Assembly: GCA_022457155.1 (NCBI GenBank) | Contig: JAJGOT010000314.1 | Location: forward strand, 281,501-345,500 | DNA: 64,000 nt | From: Cladopsammia gracilis | Taxonomy: Eukaryota > Cnidaria > Anthozoa > Scleractinia > Dendrophylliidae | Reading direction: 5' to 3' | Part shown: in pieces, positions 39,579-52,072 of the stretch | Numbering within the stretch: position 1 is the stretch's first letter | Layout: each line of letters opens with the position of its first letter | Program-made: the position numbers and the translations under genes | The notes under the pieces: model-generated | What the model was told of the DNA's origin: nothing | The model's input: only the letters and a program-made list of their open reading frames with translations | Database searches by the model: none

Positions 39579-40427
39579 ATAATATGGAGGGCAAAATTAT
39601 AGGGAAACGTTTCAGACTTTTTAAGAGTCACTCAGACTTGAAACCAACCGAAGTGAAAATACTCTCTCGCAAACTGACAAGAAAAACTTTTCAACTAACT
39701 GTGGTTAAATAAATTTCTATTCGGTCACAGATACATTTGTCTGTTATGTACATCTAGAAAACATAGACACTTTACGACAAAAACAAAGCAAGTTTTATTT
39801 AAGCGTACCTGTGTTTTGAAGTTTTTGCCGCTTTGATAACAACAACAAATGGCGAGAGTTCAAACTTGCTTGCACGTTTGGCGATTTAATTGCTTTCTTT
39901 CACTTCTTTTAGCCTTATTCGTTCTCCTGTTAAACGTATATTTTCCCTTTCAGCAAAGTAAGTCAAAGTTCTTTTCTTTAGGTCCGCAGAAATCCGCATT
40001 TTTTCATTTAAGTGATGGCACTTTAAAACCGGCTTTTGTCGCCATGAATGAATTTCTTCACGATCTTCAACGTCGCAAACTGGCCTGCAGGCGTCTAGTT
40101 AATCCAAGATTTGACACAAATAATCGCTTCCTGTTTGGCGTAAAATGCTGTAATTCACCTGTAGAATTCCTTTCTTAGGTATCTTCCGATTTCATTCCTT
40201 TTTAAAAACAAAATCTCCGGCGAAACTGATGCGAGCGCTCCGTTTGTAAATTTTCTTCAAAATCCCGCCAAGCCAACTGAATGCAACGAGAACGAAGCGC
40301 TCAACCAATCACGAGTGAGAAATTTTGATGCTCGACCAATCAGGAGCGAGTAATTTTGCCCTCAATTAAGAAAAAATGCCCTCTTCGTCAGCCAATCAGC
40401 ATTCAGTAATTTTGCCCTCTATATTAT
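39579..40427. mobile_element. 849-bp element with ATAATATGGAGGGCAAAATTA ends
   Basis: A 21-bp terminal inverted repeat with one mismatch bounds it (39579-39599, 40407-40427). A 110-codon frame at 39849-40178 has no family resemblance. It abuts the hairpin at 39414-39575, and the two may be one nested unit. Confidence 0.65.
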
Positions 40428-41738
40428 AAAGTCTTTTAAGCTAAGTGAAAGTTAATTATACATCGCTAGTATAGTACAAGTTGTTTGCTGTACAAGTTAT
40501 TTGACGACCTTCCAGGTCTATTGATGATACATCGCCAGAACGTGCTCAAACGCCGCTTGCTGACTCGGCTGTTCTACTGGTTGATTGTTTTAGAGTTTTC
40601 AAAAGTAGATTACTTTTTAAAATAGTTTCATGAACAATAGACGCCTGAGTTAAAATATATATTTTGTTCACTCCCTCTGAGTCAGCTAAACTATTCATAC
40701 TGAAAAACTAAAAGACACCATTACTTGACAGACCCTTGACGTTGATTAGTTAAACAAAACTGAAAAGTGGACACCGCGAGTGCCGAACGAGATTGTTATA
40801 GAGCTTAGGCAAACTATTGTTTGGAAGGTACTGAGTACACTTTAGTAACCACATAAAAACGACCGTTTGCAGTAATTGAACACTTCCAAAAGAGGTTAAA
40901 CACAATATAAGTTTGTTTGTCATGAATGCAAAACCATGTTGGCTTTTAGAAGATTATTATTTGATGAATAGCACATTAATCATGACAATAAAGCTAATAC
41001 TAAGCTAAACCCTTTACCGCTGAATGCGGACAAACTGGTCAACAAAGCGAAACTGATTTAACTTGAAAAAGCTAAACGGCAAAGCGTAAACTTGAACAGC
41101 TGCATTCTAAGCAATGGCACTTCAAACGTCAAGTGCAAAATTTTGTAATGTAAGCTAAATAGTGCCGGCAAAAGTGAATAAATACGTTATTTTTAACTCA
41201 ACATTTCCAAACACACAAAACAATTAAAAATCGCGCAAATGTTGCCAGATTTCTCCTAACAATAACCTAGAACGTATTGGCTAAATTACTTACTTCCAGC
41301 GGCTGACCGTTTTGTCGAAAAAAAAAAAAAAAAACCGCACTAGTCAAATCGTGGCAGCTCTCACTCTAGACTGACAAGAAACCATGCAGATCAGGCTACA
41401 TTCCAGACGTTCGTAATGCAAACGAAACGCGCTCCCTGGCAGTGATTCAGCCAAGGCCCTTGGTTGAATCACTTCCCTTGAGCGCATTTAAGACCTCGGG
41501 AGCAGGTGTCGGATTAGGACGAAAAAAGAAAAGACGGAGAACAACATAAACGAAAGTTTGCAAGTTTGACGACTATTGACAGAATCAGCAGAGAGAATAA
41601 AACAATTAAGGGTCAATCAATATTTTGACCTATGAAATTCCATATAGCAAAAATTTTAAACTTTAACTAGATAACAGACATGCTCCAGGCATACAAATTA
41701 CTAAAAGATTCAGTCAAAAGCAATGCGGGTGCTTCTTT
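40428..41738. other. Intergenic DNA; segmental duplication resumes near 41370
   Basis: No gene is seen. From about 41370 the sequence aligns with 54275 onward (CATGCAGATCAGGCTACATT). A poly-A run lies near 41320-41335. Confidence 0.5.
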
Positions 41739-42203
41739 TTAGCCGGATTTGATGGACTCTACGTCGACGTCAGTCTGCTTTGGATGACTCCGCACCAGGT
41801 AGGAACGAAGCGCACGGTTGGACGGTTGAGGATCTTGTAGTTTTTGGCGGTATGATGAGAGGGAATCTGCCCCTGTATCTGCCCGTGCATATCGAAGCAT
41901 TTTGCCTTCCACATTTTTTATCTCCCTTGCAGTCTTCTTTGCCATGTCTTCAATCAGCTTCTTTTGCTGGATATTTTCCATCTCTAGATTTTTCACTGCC
42001 AGTGACAAATCTCGAATGTCCGCATGGCAGTCAGCAACGGACTCTGACATCTTTTGATTGACTTCTTGAAGTTTTTGGAATTTATATCGCAGATCTTTCA
42101 TGGTATCGAGCTGTTTTTTCATTTCAATGAGTGAAGACCATGTCAGTTCCAAATGATCATCCACGCTCGCCTCTATGTGGTCATTGAGATGAGCTCTCTT
42201 GTC
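41739..42203 (-). pseudogene. Orphan coiled-coil exon duplicated from the TRAF-like gene
   Basis: The open exon runs from a TAG acceptor (42203) to a stop at 41739, 154 codons. It begins DKRAHLNDHIEASVDDH and is closely similar to the last exon of the TRAF-like gene at 54599-55039. The similarity stops near 42350/55190, before any zinc-finger exon, so this copy has no visible 5' exons. Its coiled coil is longer than its twin's and the C-terminus differs (DVDVESIKSG). It may be a dead fragment or be captured by other exons; the reading frame is fully open. Confidence 0.6.
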
Positions 42204-44499
42204 CTAACGAACGAATACGAAAATCTTAAGTTATGAACATTACACTATTAATACAAAAAATCACCAGAACTCCCTTTTCTCCCCGCAAGCATTACTTTAG
42301 AAATGCGAGTATGTCGTGCGACCAATTAAAGAGGTCAGAACCGTAACAGTCTTTATCAAAGGGCTCTTAAAGCCATCTCGTTAATGCGAGAGAACGTAAG
42401 GTTAATAAAAAACAACAAGAATTGGAAACGTTGGGTGCCTTTGATAGGTAAATGTTGTAAAGACGTGATAGGTTATATGTGTAAAGCTGCTAAATGGTCT
42501 ATTGAAGTTGAAAGATTGAAAATACCTGTAGGTCTAACCGTAGAGTTAGACATTGCAGTCATAGAGGACTTAAGGGCTCTTTTAGAATCCACCAAGATAA
42601 AATTCTTGAGCAACAAAAGAATCACGAGTGTGAATGTAAATAATTTTCATGTTAATCTAGCGCATTTGTTCAAAATAGTCTTCATTTTACTAAGGGGAAA
42701 CTTCAACTTATATTAAGCGAATGAGGAGGCGAATTCGGTTGCTAAGGGGGAAATTTGTGAGGAGGGATGGGGGTGGCAAAACTACTTATATTCAATCTAT
42801 CTTTACTAGATAGCCCTTTTACTTAGTTAATTTTTCTATTTTTTGTATTCACAGTATTTTAGTAGCGATGACTTGTATGGCATTACAATGGCGATTTTCT
42901 TATCAATCGAAATTTGGGAAAGATGTACCAATTGAAGGATAAAATATTTACTATCTTTATTTATTGATATTTAAACAGAACTAAAATATATTGCAACGAT
43001 TTTCATTTGGGATTAAAATTGATTTACTGGCAATGTTTTTAAACAGCCAATTTATATGTGCAGTGTATAGGTGAATGTAAAGTATGAGACAAAACAAGAA
43101 CTTTGTGCATGTCAATAAGTTCAGTAAAAAGACTTAGAAAAGGAATGTTTTCTCTAAACACTTCACTATGGTAGACTATTGCAAAAAAGGCAAATGAAAA
43201 TATTTTGTCGCTTTTTCCGTTGACTCAAAAATTGTGTACCTTCGGGCCGAATGGTGTCTCTTGTAGGAATAGAGCTAGTGATTAGGTTTCGTTTCCTTTT
43301 ATAGCCAATTGAAAATGCGAGCTTTTTCAAAACATCTCGGCTTAAGAGGCCTTGGTAAAAGCGACAAGCGGCATGGCCCCGAAAACTGCCGACACGAGAC
43401 GTTCTGAACAGCGACAAGCGACTCGATTCCGCGTCAAAAATACGACAAATTACGACAGCGACACAATAAACACTGAAAATAAACAGGGACTTCAGAAAGT
43501 TGTACAATTTACCAACTAGGAATAGTTAACACTACAGCTGCCCCCGCTGTTAAGAACTCTGTTAAACTTGGTAGCACTTACTGGGATGTTGGAGTTTTGT
43601 GACTTCGTTTTTGATAAACTATTTAATTAATTTCCGCTAATGGTATTTAGCAGGGTTAGCGCTTGTGGTGTTCACCATTACTATTACAATTGGCCATTTC
43701 CGAGTTCTCTTCAGCCACCTTTTCAAAGCAAGGCTGGATATTCTTATTCACATGCAAATAACACTCATTTTCATATGAAATGTTTTGCACTAAGCCTCGC
43801 TTTGAAAAAATGGAAAAGGAAACTCGGAAATGGCGACTAAAAGGCCCAGAACGGACTGTTTCGCTTTGCGCACTTTTGTTTTTGTAAACATCGGAACGAG
43901 GCTTCTACTGTATTGATGCGCGCCCTTCCAGGTGTGAACACAATATACATGTATGGTAAAGGCAGTGAACAGACCAGTGTTAAGGTAAATTCAGAATAAA
44001 TCAGTCTAATTCACTGTTATCACCAGACCACTTCCTACAATATAGTAACCTATTCAGTGTAGTATATTGGCCTTTTTTACTTATAGTATACATTAAGTAC
44101 AGTCAACTCTCTCTACGACAGGCACTGTCGGGACTAAGCGGCTGTCTGTTTTTAATTAAAACGAAATGACTGACTGACACCATCTTCAGGTGTCCGTGTT
44201 AGAGCTGTGTCTGTTCAGAGTTTACTGTATTTGAAAATTAATTGATTGAATTGAATTCTTTGATTGAATTATGGGTTGGTTACATATTTCTGATGAATGA
44301 CTTAAAAATAACCTGGAGAATGTTAAGTTTCAAAAAATATAATCTTGACTCGTGATCTTTTTTCAGTTTGATCATTGCCTGGTGTTCATTCAGGCAAAAC
44401 TGAAGTAACATCTTGTACCTCTAGCTAGCTGTGTCCTCTTCATGCAATGATCTTTCAGTTTGGTAATTAGCTCACCATTTTGTGACAACTGAAACTACA
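42204..44499. other. Intergenic DNA with one MITE-like hairpin
   Basis: A unit at 43693-43834 has inverted ends GCCATTTCCGAGTT / AACTCGGAAATGGC. A 110-codon plus-strand frame (42384-42716) resembles no family I recognise. No other gene is supported. Confidence 0.5.
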
Positions 44500-45082
44500 A
44501 CATTGGGATCGATCAGTCGAGGCATTGCCACTAAAGTAAAACTTTGGGATTTTTCAAAGGGTTTTGTGCAATCACTGACTGGCCTTGCAATATCATCAAT
44601 ATTACAGCTGTCACTGTTTAACTCATCAAGTGAAAAAATTTGAGTTGCAAAAATACGCATCTCATCTGAATTTAAATTGCCGAAAGTTTTTTCTTTAAAG
44701 ATTTGACTGAAAGTGGCATTACAATCTCCTGCTTCAAATGAACTGCAACGTTCTCTGAGTTACAACCAAACAGGCTCTCGAATCCCTGGCAAAATTTTAC
44801 TTTTCTCACTGAACTGTGAATAATCTGACAGGGATTTGAAAAGCAACTCTGTAAATTCACTTCTGGCGGATAGTTTGGACAAAAATGGAAGAAACAAATA
44901 TTTCGACACCTCCAATCGTCTCTTCGATTCTGTAGGTTGAAATGACAGTATTCGCGCTCTTTCATTGCTCGATATCCTTTCGCTTGACGTTTGTCAGAGT
45001 GTAAAAGCCAAAGTGATGTCAGAATGATGGGTGTTTCTCATTGGTAATATGTTGAAAACGTTACACTCACACTTAAGAGACT

Positions 45083-48000
45083 TTAGTCAAAGTCAACGTC
45101 CTCTTCATCCAGTTCTACCTGGATGTCCTCCTCTTCATCTGGCTGGTTAGAACAAGTTGTTAGGGGGCAAAGGTCGGAGCACTTTAACCCATTTTGAATG
45201 TAGTCACATGAATCATCATGACAGGCCTTCTTGCACATACATGACATAAGCTCTATTACAGCTCTTGGTGCCGGGAGTCCACTCATCCAATCTATCACCA
45301 ATCTCTCTTGAGATTGAGAGACCAGCCATGACAGATGGAACGTCGTTGTTCCGTAGATAATTTCTCCATATCGCCGTTTGATAGTTGGCTCGCCGGCAAT
45401 ACTTATACAAGCTGTCCTTGCATGGAGGGAAATGATGGGAATCCGCTTCACCTGAATGAATACATGAATATATACAGACAAATGCCTCTAACTGCATCAG
45501 AAGATCCAGCATCTCAACAGGAGCTGTTGCCAACAGGACAGTTTTCTCCAAGTTGCTGGAACGTGCGTTGGTATTCCTTTTTACTCAGTAACGTCTTCAG
45601 GGGCAAAGGCACTCACTGCACCACAACCCGTGAATGTGTGCAAACCTGGTAGTGCCTTGCACGCATCCTGGCCAATAACGTGCGCTATTCTTCCAATGTC
45701 TACATACCGAGCGTTCAGTTGAGAAACACAACGCTGATAAATCGGTACATCAATGGAAAATGAAAACGCAAGGCACAGGATTCTAACGTCTGTGTCTTCT
45801 GAGGATACAATGATTGACCTATATCGCTGCTCATTTGCTGCATGTTGCACATGTAGGAGAAGTCGTGTATGAGCCTCCTCTTGTTCGGATCTTAGCTCTT
45901 CTTCTTCCTCTACTCTCTCGGCAGTGATCTTGTAGCATCAGTTTCCACATGTTACATGCAGCTCCTTGTCTTGCAGTCTCTCGCGACTCGGTGTTTTTTG
46001 CCAGTGTTCTATAAAAAATCTGATAAGACTTGTTTTGTTGTCACCATTACGTAAAAAGTTCTTGAATTGCTTGACCTTCTGGCCAGCCGCAAGGTTCTTG
46101 AAAGTTATTGCATCACTTTCTCCTCTGAGTTCTCTTTCTGCTGATTTAATGGAAATGCCTCTGTTCACGTCAAATACCACATCCACTATATTGCTACCCT
46201 CTCCCTCGCGCAACACTCTAGATAAAATCTTGTCTGAGATCTCACCAAATGTAAGATAATCTACCTTCAGCTTTTGGACCAGAGCCATCCCATCTATTAG
46301 GTAAGCTGAATACCTTGTTACTTCTTCTGTTGGCTATATCAATTTCTCTAATTCTTTGCCAAGTTGTGCCTTATTGGTCTTGCGGGGAAAGCCATTGTTG
46401 CAGGCCAGGGAAGCAGGAAGAGAGCCTAATTGTGCTTTAACACATCTTGCATTTGTAGATTGCGGCTTTCAGCAATTATGATCATCCGCGCAAACAATGT
46501 CGATCAGCGCGCAGAACAGTTTCTGTGTCTTTGCCCTTTGCCACCGTCGTGGTGTTCGATAAAGCACTGAAGGTTTTCAACTTTTGCTTCTTCAACTTGT
46601 GATTGAACGTAACCGTTGGGGGCTGTGATTCGAGACGGGTCTTCTTGAAATCAGCGTAGGCTGCCTCTCCAACTTTATACATGTAGGCGGTCGCAAGGTC
46701 CTCTGCTATAGCAGTAGTGGCAACAGCTCCTGTTGAGATGCTGGACAGTTGCATATGACTGCAGATGGATCTGTTCAGTTCTTGATTAAATCAACCATTG
46801 CGGCAACATCTTTCTCATCTTGGGCAATGCGAGACGAGTGAAGGTCAGCAAGGCCGTGCTTCTCTTTGGCATAGCCAACCATTTCGCGCAAACTGCGCAG
46901 GAACAAAGTTTTGAATTCTGCCGTCAATTAGTACCTTTGTACGGCTCCAGGTTTCAAACTAAAGCTCTTGGTGCCCCCAGTTGTTTTGGTATCTTTATTT
47001 ACGGTTTCTTCAAGAGTCTGGTCGACGGGAATTCTTCCAAATGTATTGTCGTTGCTCAACTGAACTGGAAATCCATTTCCCATGAACTCGTGTACCTCGG
47101 GGTGCTAATCTGGTAGACTTGTCATATGGCTATAATAAGCTGACATGTATCTTGCGTAGTTGATAGCATCGTAGGAAAAGCACCATGGGATCATATGGCG
47201 ACCACAGGGGAGATGGAGTTCCCAATTCCTTCTCTAGGGGCACGGATCATGTGAAGTTGTACCTCGATCATGTCTATATAGGACATCCAGAATGCTTAAA
47301 GGGGGCCATTGATATTCCAGAGATGAACAGTGTATTCAGCAAAAAGTTCATCAGCTAGGGTACCAATTTCATCAAGACATGTTTGTACTTGACGATTGTC
47401 CTCTGGGTGCGACTCATCATCAAGCCACGGATAAAATCCTTCCAATGCCACCCTCATGAATGCTTCGCAAGCCAGTTTGTGCACACGAACACCCGTAGTA
47501 TAGTTTCGGCCTTCCAGAACTGCAGAAACGGAGCCCTCAGCCACTACCCCAGCTTCAATGAATAAGTCCTTTAGAACAGCATACAGGAACCTTTCACCGA
47601 TGTCGGAGATCAATGTACCAAGGGTATGAAAAGTTCCAAGACGTAGAACTATGGGCTTGAACTTCTCATACTCCTTTCACTTCACCTCAAACTCCTTGCC
47701 ATAGACGGTCTGATAGAAAACACATATCATGCTTGTGAGGTGGAGCGAGCGCATGATAGTGAGTGATCGATTGAGGGCTTCTTTGCCAGTGGAAACATCA
47801 GTGGCTGGTGCATTAATGGTCGGAAAATAGCCTACATTATTGGCAATATAATGCTGGCGTCTTTGTCGTGAATCGTGATGTTAAACCCAGTCCAGCTGCT
47901 GACCTTTTGTTGGTGGGCTGCATAATGTAGACGAGCAAGGATGAACAGCAGATTCTTCTTTCTAAACTCTTTAAGAATTATTTCGCCGTCAACCTTCTTC

Positions 48001-48295
48001 ACTTTTCTTGGCGGGGACCATTCGATATTTGGTCATCAGCAACCTGTACACTAAGAGTGCCTTCCTGATCTCGGATTTCATCAGCTTTTTGCAACGTTTT
48101 CCATGAGTCAAGAGAATTTGGACTGATTAATTTTGTGTTGTCATCATTACAATGTATTATGCAATAAGGCTCAGTTCTGTCTTTTACGAAGTATGCTTCA
48201 TATTTGTTCACATCTTTGAGGACTGTATTTACCACAAAAACAAGATGGCTTCCTTGTACATTTGTGCCCAGTCTTTTAGGCCACAGGGAAACCAT
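45083..48295 (-). pseudogene. Decayed copy of a large multi-copy gene of unknown function
   Basis: Minus-strand frames in order from 48295, 47613, 46754, 46288, 45850, 45551 and 45481 look like pieces of one long coding sequence cut by stops and frame changes. Recognisable parts are SSEDTDVRILCLAFSFSIDV and LPGLHTFTGCGAVSAF, a D-T-D-V...H-x-F-T-G-C-D-like pattern of a protein family I associate with very high copy number in cnidarian and fish genomes, probably transposon-derived. The end is acidic (DEEEDIQVELDEEDVDFD). Its biochemical function is not known to me. Confidence 0.5.
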
Positions 48296-48970
48296 ACCGG
48301 TGATAAATCGCTTGATGATAAAGCATGCATCTAAAATAACACTAATTATCTTATTTTTTATTCCTTTTCATGTGTTATAAAATGTAGTTTTGAATCACAT
48401 AACAGAAAAAAGCAAAAAAAAAAAAAAAACAAGTAGGGAAAATAGACAAAAATTGAGGGTTTTTTTACCGCGGCTGGAAGTGACGTCACTGTCACGTGAC
48501 TATTTATCCTTAAAAGTGACAAAATACTTAACAGACATTATATCTTATCTATGCCTGCTTTATTTTATACAGAATCTACAGAATTACTTGCTAAAAGCCG
48601 CATTTTAATATATTATCGATTTATGCTAATTATGCAAAATTCAAGGTCACGTGACTCCCTTAAGCTACTCTTACAACATTTCCATCATATATTTTTGAAA
48701 TCTACACATGGTAAGCTTTGATTTGATATATGGTGGCCTTCGTCCCCCCGAGTGGTAACGATCCGCCATTTTTAGCCACTTGGCCCATGGACTATAAGTG
48801 CGAATCCCTCTCGTAAAGTAAACATTTTGGACAGAAGGCGTCACGTACATATTTTTTGGGGAAAGAGAAAATTTTGTGCATGACTGACTTTCGAGAAAAA
48901 AATGATAGCAAACTGAAAAATAAATGAAAAAAAAGAATGCAAAAAAGAATGCCTCAATTTAGTAGACGTC
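48296..48970. other. Non-coding DNA before copy 2 of the duplication
   Basis: A poly-A run occurs at 48417-48429. The duplication begins near 48950 at GCCTCAATTTAG. No gene seen. Confidence 0.5.
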
Positions 48971-48971
48971 A

Positions 48972-49032
48972 CCTTTGAGATCGCGCGCGCGCGGCACGAG
49001 AGCGCGCGCACGTTGTCACAATGGGCAATCGA
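48972..49032 (+). promoter_or_regulatory. Candidate promoter of copy 2 of the 163-aa gene
   Basis: This is the CpG-rich block matching 34545-34620 with GCGCGCGCGGCACGAG and CACGTTGTCACAATGGGCA. Its conservation between diverged copies suggests a functional element. Confidence 0.45.
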
Positions 49033-49126
49033 AGGGTCTCGAAGTACTATCACACTGCGAGATTGAGAAAACTGTGGAAGTTGTTTGATCAGCTTTGACT
49101 CGATTTTTATTGTTAAATTTGCGCCT

Positions 49127-50704
49127 ATGGGTCTTTTGAGATTCTTCAAGCGATTGAATTGCTTTGGTTGCCGTCAAAGAAAAGCCAAGTCAAAGTAAAT
49201 ATGTGTGGTTTTTAGCTTCTTTTGTTTTGTTGTATTGGTTTTATTTCATTCTGTTATTGCTTTCTGTCGCAGACGTGAAGTGGAGATAGAAATGGGCACC
49301 ATGTGTACAAAAATTGAAGAGCTTCAAGAACAAATACTTACTACAAGGTATTGATTATAACAATTTCAGTTTGCGGATTGTTTTTTCGTCTTGTGTTGTT
49401 TTATATTTAGTGACAGTAGAACTGTAAATGGTGATTTTCTCAAAAATACTCAGTCAAACTAGATAGTGGGAGAGCGAGAGATAGGCGGCGCCGCGGTGCG
49501 CGAATAAAAAAATGCGTGTGTTGACCGCGAGGAAAAGATTCGCCTTTTTGACCGCTCGCAATTGTTCCTGTAACAGGCTATAGCATTATCATTTAAAAAC
49601 ATACTCGTGTATTTATGGGTAGGCATATACTTCCACAGTTCAAAGCACCGCAATCCGAAAACTACCAGCTTTACTCAGAGCTTACTATTTTATACAGGAG
49701 AATTATTCAAGAATGCAAGCAGCAAAAGAAAGCTGAAGAAAACTACATTAAGACTGAAAAATATAGAAACGACCTGATGGTTAGAGTGGAAAAAATTGAG
49801 ATTGAACTGGAGAGTAAATTACGCCATCGTCAAATGGTGCTGGCTGAAATCATGTGAGTATATAAAAAGTACATTATATCATAGTTAACTTCAATTCTAC
49901 ACTGTTTTAAAAGGATACATTCAGTCCGAAAGCGTATTTGTGTCCCTGGTGAGCAGTTTCAGAAAGTTATTATGCAGGAAAATTGTTGATAGCAAAATAA
50001 TTGTCTTCATTCTGATTTGTAACTTTTCTTTTTACATCTTTCGATTTATAGGGGTGGCGAATGGTAAATCCGAGACTCGCCGAGACGCCGAGACCCTTGT
50101 TTCAAAATTCGAGACCGCGACCGCAGCTACGTTATAAAATCCGAGCCCGAGAATTAGTGCTAAAAATATCCGATTTACCTATCAAACAACAAACAAGGAT
50201 GAAAAATGAGAATGCTTGACAAAAGTATCCGAGATTCCGAGACCTTGAGGAAAAAAAATCCGAGACTCCAAGACAGAAAAAGCACCAGCCAAACGAGACT
50301 TTGAGACTTAAAACAAAAACTGCCGAGATTTCGAGACCGGACCAAAATTTTCCGAGACCCACGATTTTGAAGGTGCTATTCGTCACCCCTATTTATCAGC
50401 ATGATATGCTACACAAAACCAAGCCTCGCTTTTCTTACACAAGGGAGGGGTAATTTTTTTAAGGTCATTATGTTATATTCATCTTACTCTTTTACATTGC
50501 TTTATTCGCAGTGAATGCAGCATTCCAAAAATGGCACGACAAATTAAAATAGAAGCAATCAAGAAGAAGGCAACGTCCTTCATGAAGGAACTGGAACGCG
50601 ATAAGCAAAAAGGAAAAACTTGGAAAGAAAATCTGCGTCGAGTTCGATCACAAAATGATTTGCACAAGGCCGTGCCCCAACCTCCCCTGGTGTCCGGACA
50701 ATGA
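49127..50704 (+). CDS. Four-exon gene for a 163-aa basic coiled-coil protein, copy 2
   Basis: Exons are 49127-49194, 49273-49347, 49698-49853 and 50512-50704, the same four lengths as copy 1. Coding differences are few (for example Ser to Arg at the start of exon 2, Gln to Glu in IEELQ), all in frame, which indicates selection on the protein. The exon 1 donor is weaker (GTAAAT). Intron 2 is about 350 bp because it lacks the 881-bp MITE. Intron 3 carries a different 341-bp MITE. An AATAAA lies at 51104. The downstream neighbour on the other strand is the TRAF-like gene, as in copy 1. Confidence 0.7.
50050..50390. mobile_element. 341-bp MITE with 6-bp target duplication, built of CCGAGAC repeats
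   Basis: The ends are AGGGGTGGCGAAT and ATTCGTCACCCCT. The flanks ATTTAT (50044-50049 and 50391-50396) are duplicated, and the empty site is preserved in copy 1 near 36676. Internally, CCGAGAC-type words recur about ten times. Confidence 0.9.
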
Positions 50705-52070
50705 TAAAAATAGCCGCTTATTTACGAGGCTCGGCAATAGGAAGTGTGAGATGTCAGCTCTGAGAAATCAACGACAACAATCTTCAAGACGAAGCGAAGA
50801 GGGAAACTATTAACCAAGTTAAGCGGAATTGTTTTCCCCATACGCCTTGGCCTCTCTCCCCCGGGACTTAGCTGTCGCTTGACTGGGCGACCACTGGCCA
50901 CTGCTTCTCCCACAGTGCTATTTTTCACTCTTCCTTGTATCCGCACAATGTAATAACGGTTGAGATAATATTAGGCGCGTGCTTCACAAGTAAGAACCAA
51001 ACGGATTTGTACTTGAAGAAAAAAGCTCAGTCTGTTTCCTTCAAAATATAATCGATTGTATCTGTTAACATTTAAATGCATAATATAAACATTGTTAATT
51101 GTAAATAAACTTGCTTCACGATGAATGATTCTTTACTCGCTTTTTTTGTGAGAATTTACACTTAGCCTCGGTTATCTCTTTAGTCGAAAACAAATTTTCT
51201 AGTAGGTATTTATACGAAAAAAACACCACCCTAGAAAAATCGCCGCGCCACTGAATAGTGGAACTATTATACTTCCGATTCCTTCCGGGGGAGGGGGGAG
51301 GGTACTCAACAACTTAATTTTTTATACTTTAACTCGTGTTTTCGTGAAATCCCTACCCTTTCACATGCTTCAACTCGTGAAATCCCAGAATACTGTCTAT
51401 ACATATACTTTGATTCATATACCTCCAGCCTAAAAATGGTACCCCTTTTGGGCGGAGCATCCTTGCCAGAGGATATCCTTGTTCTCTTTTAATGTTTTTG
51501 AACTCGGACAATGGTCTTCGGTCAAAATCTCCAGGAAAGCGTGTGAGAAAACGTATTTGGTACCCAGGAGTTACATGTAATTTTACAAAGCTTCTACTTT
51601 TTTTGCAAAGGAATTCACGTCCAAATCTCTTATCAAAGTGAATTCATATAGGATACCGATATTATTACTAAAAGAGCCTTTTCGGGTACTACGAGCACTG
51701 CTAGTGGGACAGGATTTCACATAGACTACATAGGTTTCACTGTTGAGCGCAGTCACTCTGAGTGATAGATACAGATAAGTTACCTTAATAATCGAAGTCC
51801 AATGCAACCAGTGAAGTCAGTGAAGGCTGAATTGCGTACTTTGTGAGAAATTGCCATAAATTCATATATTTTCATTCAACTAATTGTTCCTTTTTTTCGT
51901 TACCCGGCATGATTCCACCAATACAATAACTCAACTCCTCCATTCGATAGCTTAAATACACACAACCCTCAATTCCTTGATAAGCTATAGGCCACTTCGA
52001 AAGATACCATAATACTATTTAAAGTGCAGGTTTGAGTGGTGCTTGATGTAAGCCTGATTTTCCCAATCTC
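50705..52070. other. 3' flank of copy 2
   Basis: This is alignable with 36986-38400 and holds the AATAAA at 51104. No other gene is seen. Confidence 0.55.
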
Positions 52071-52072
52071 TT

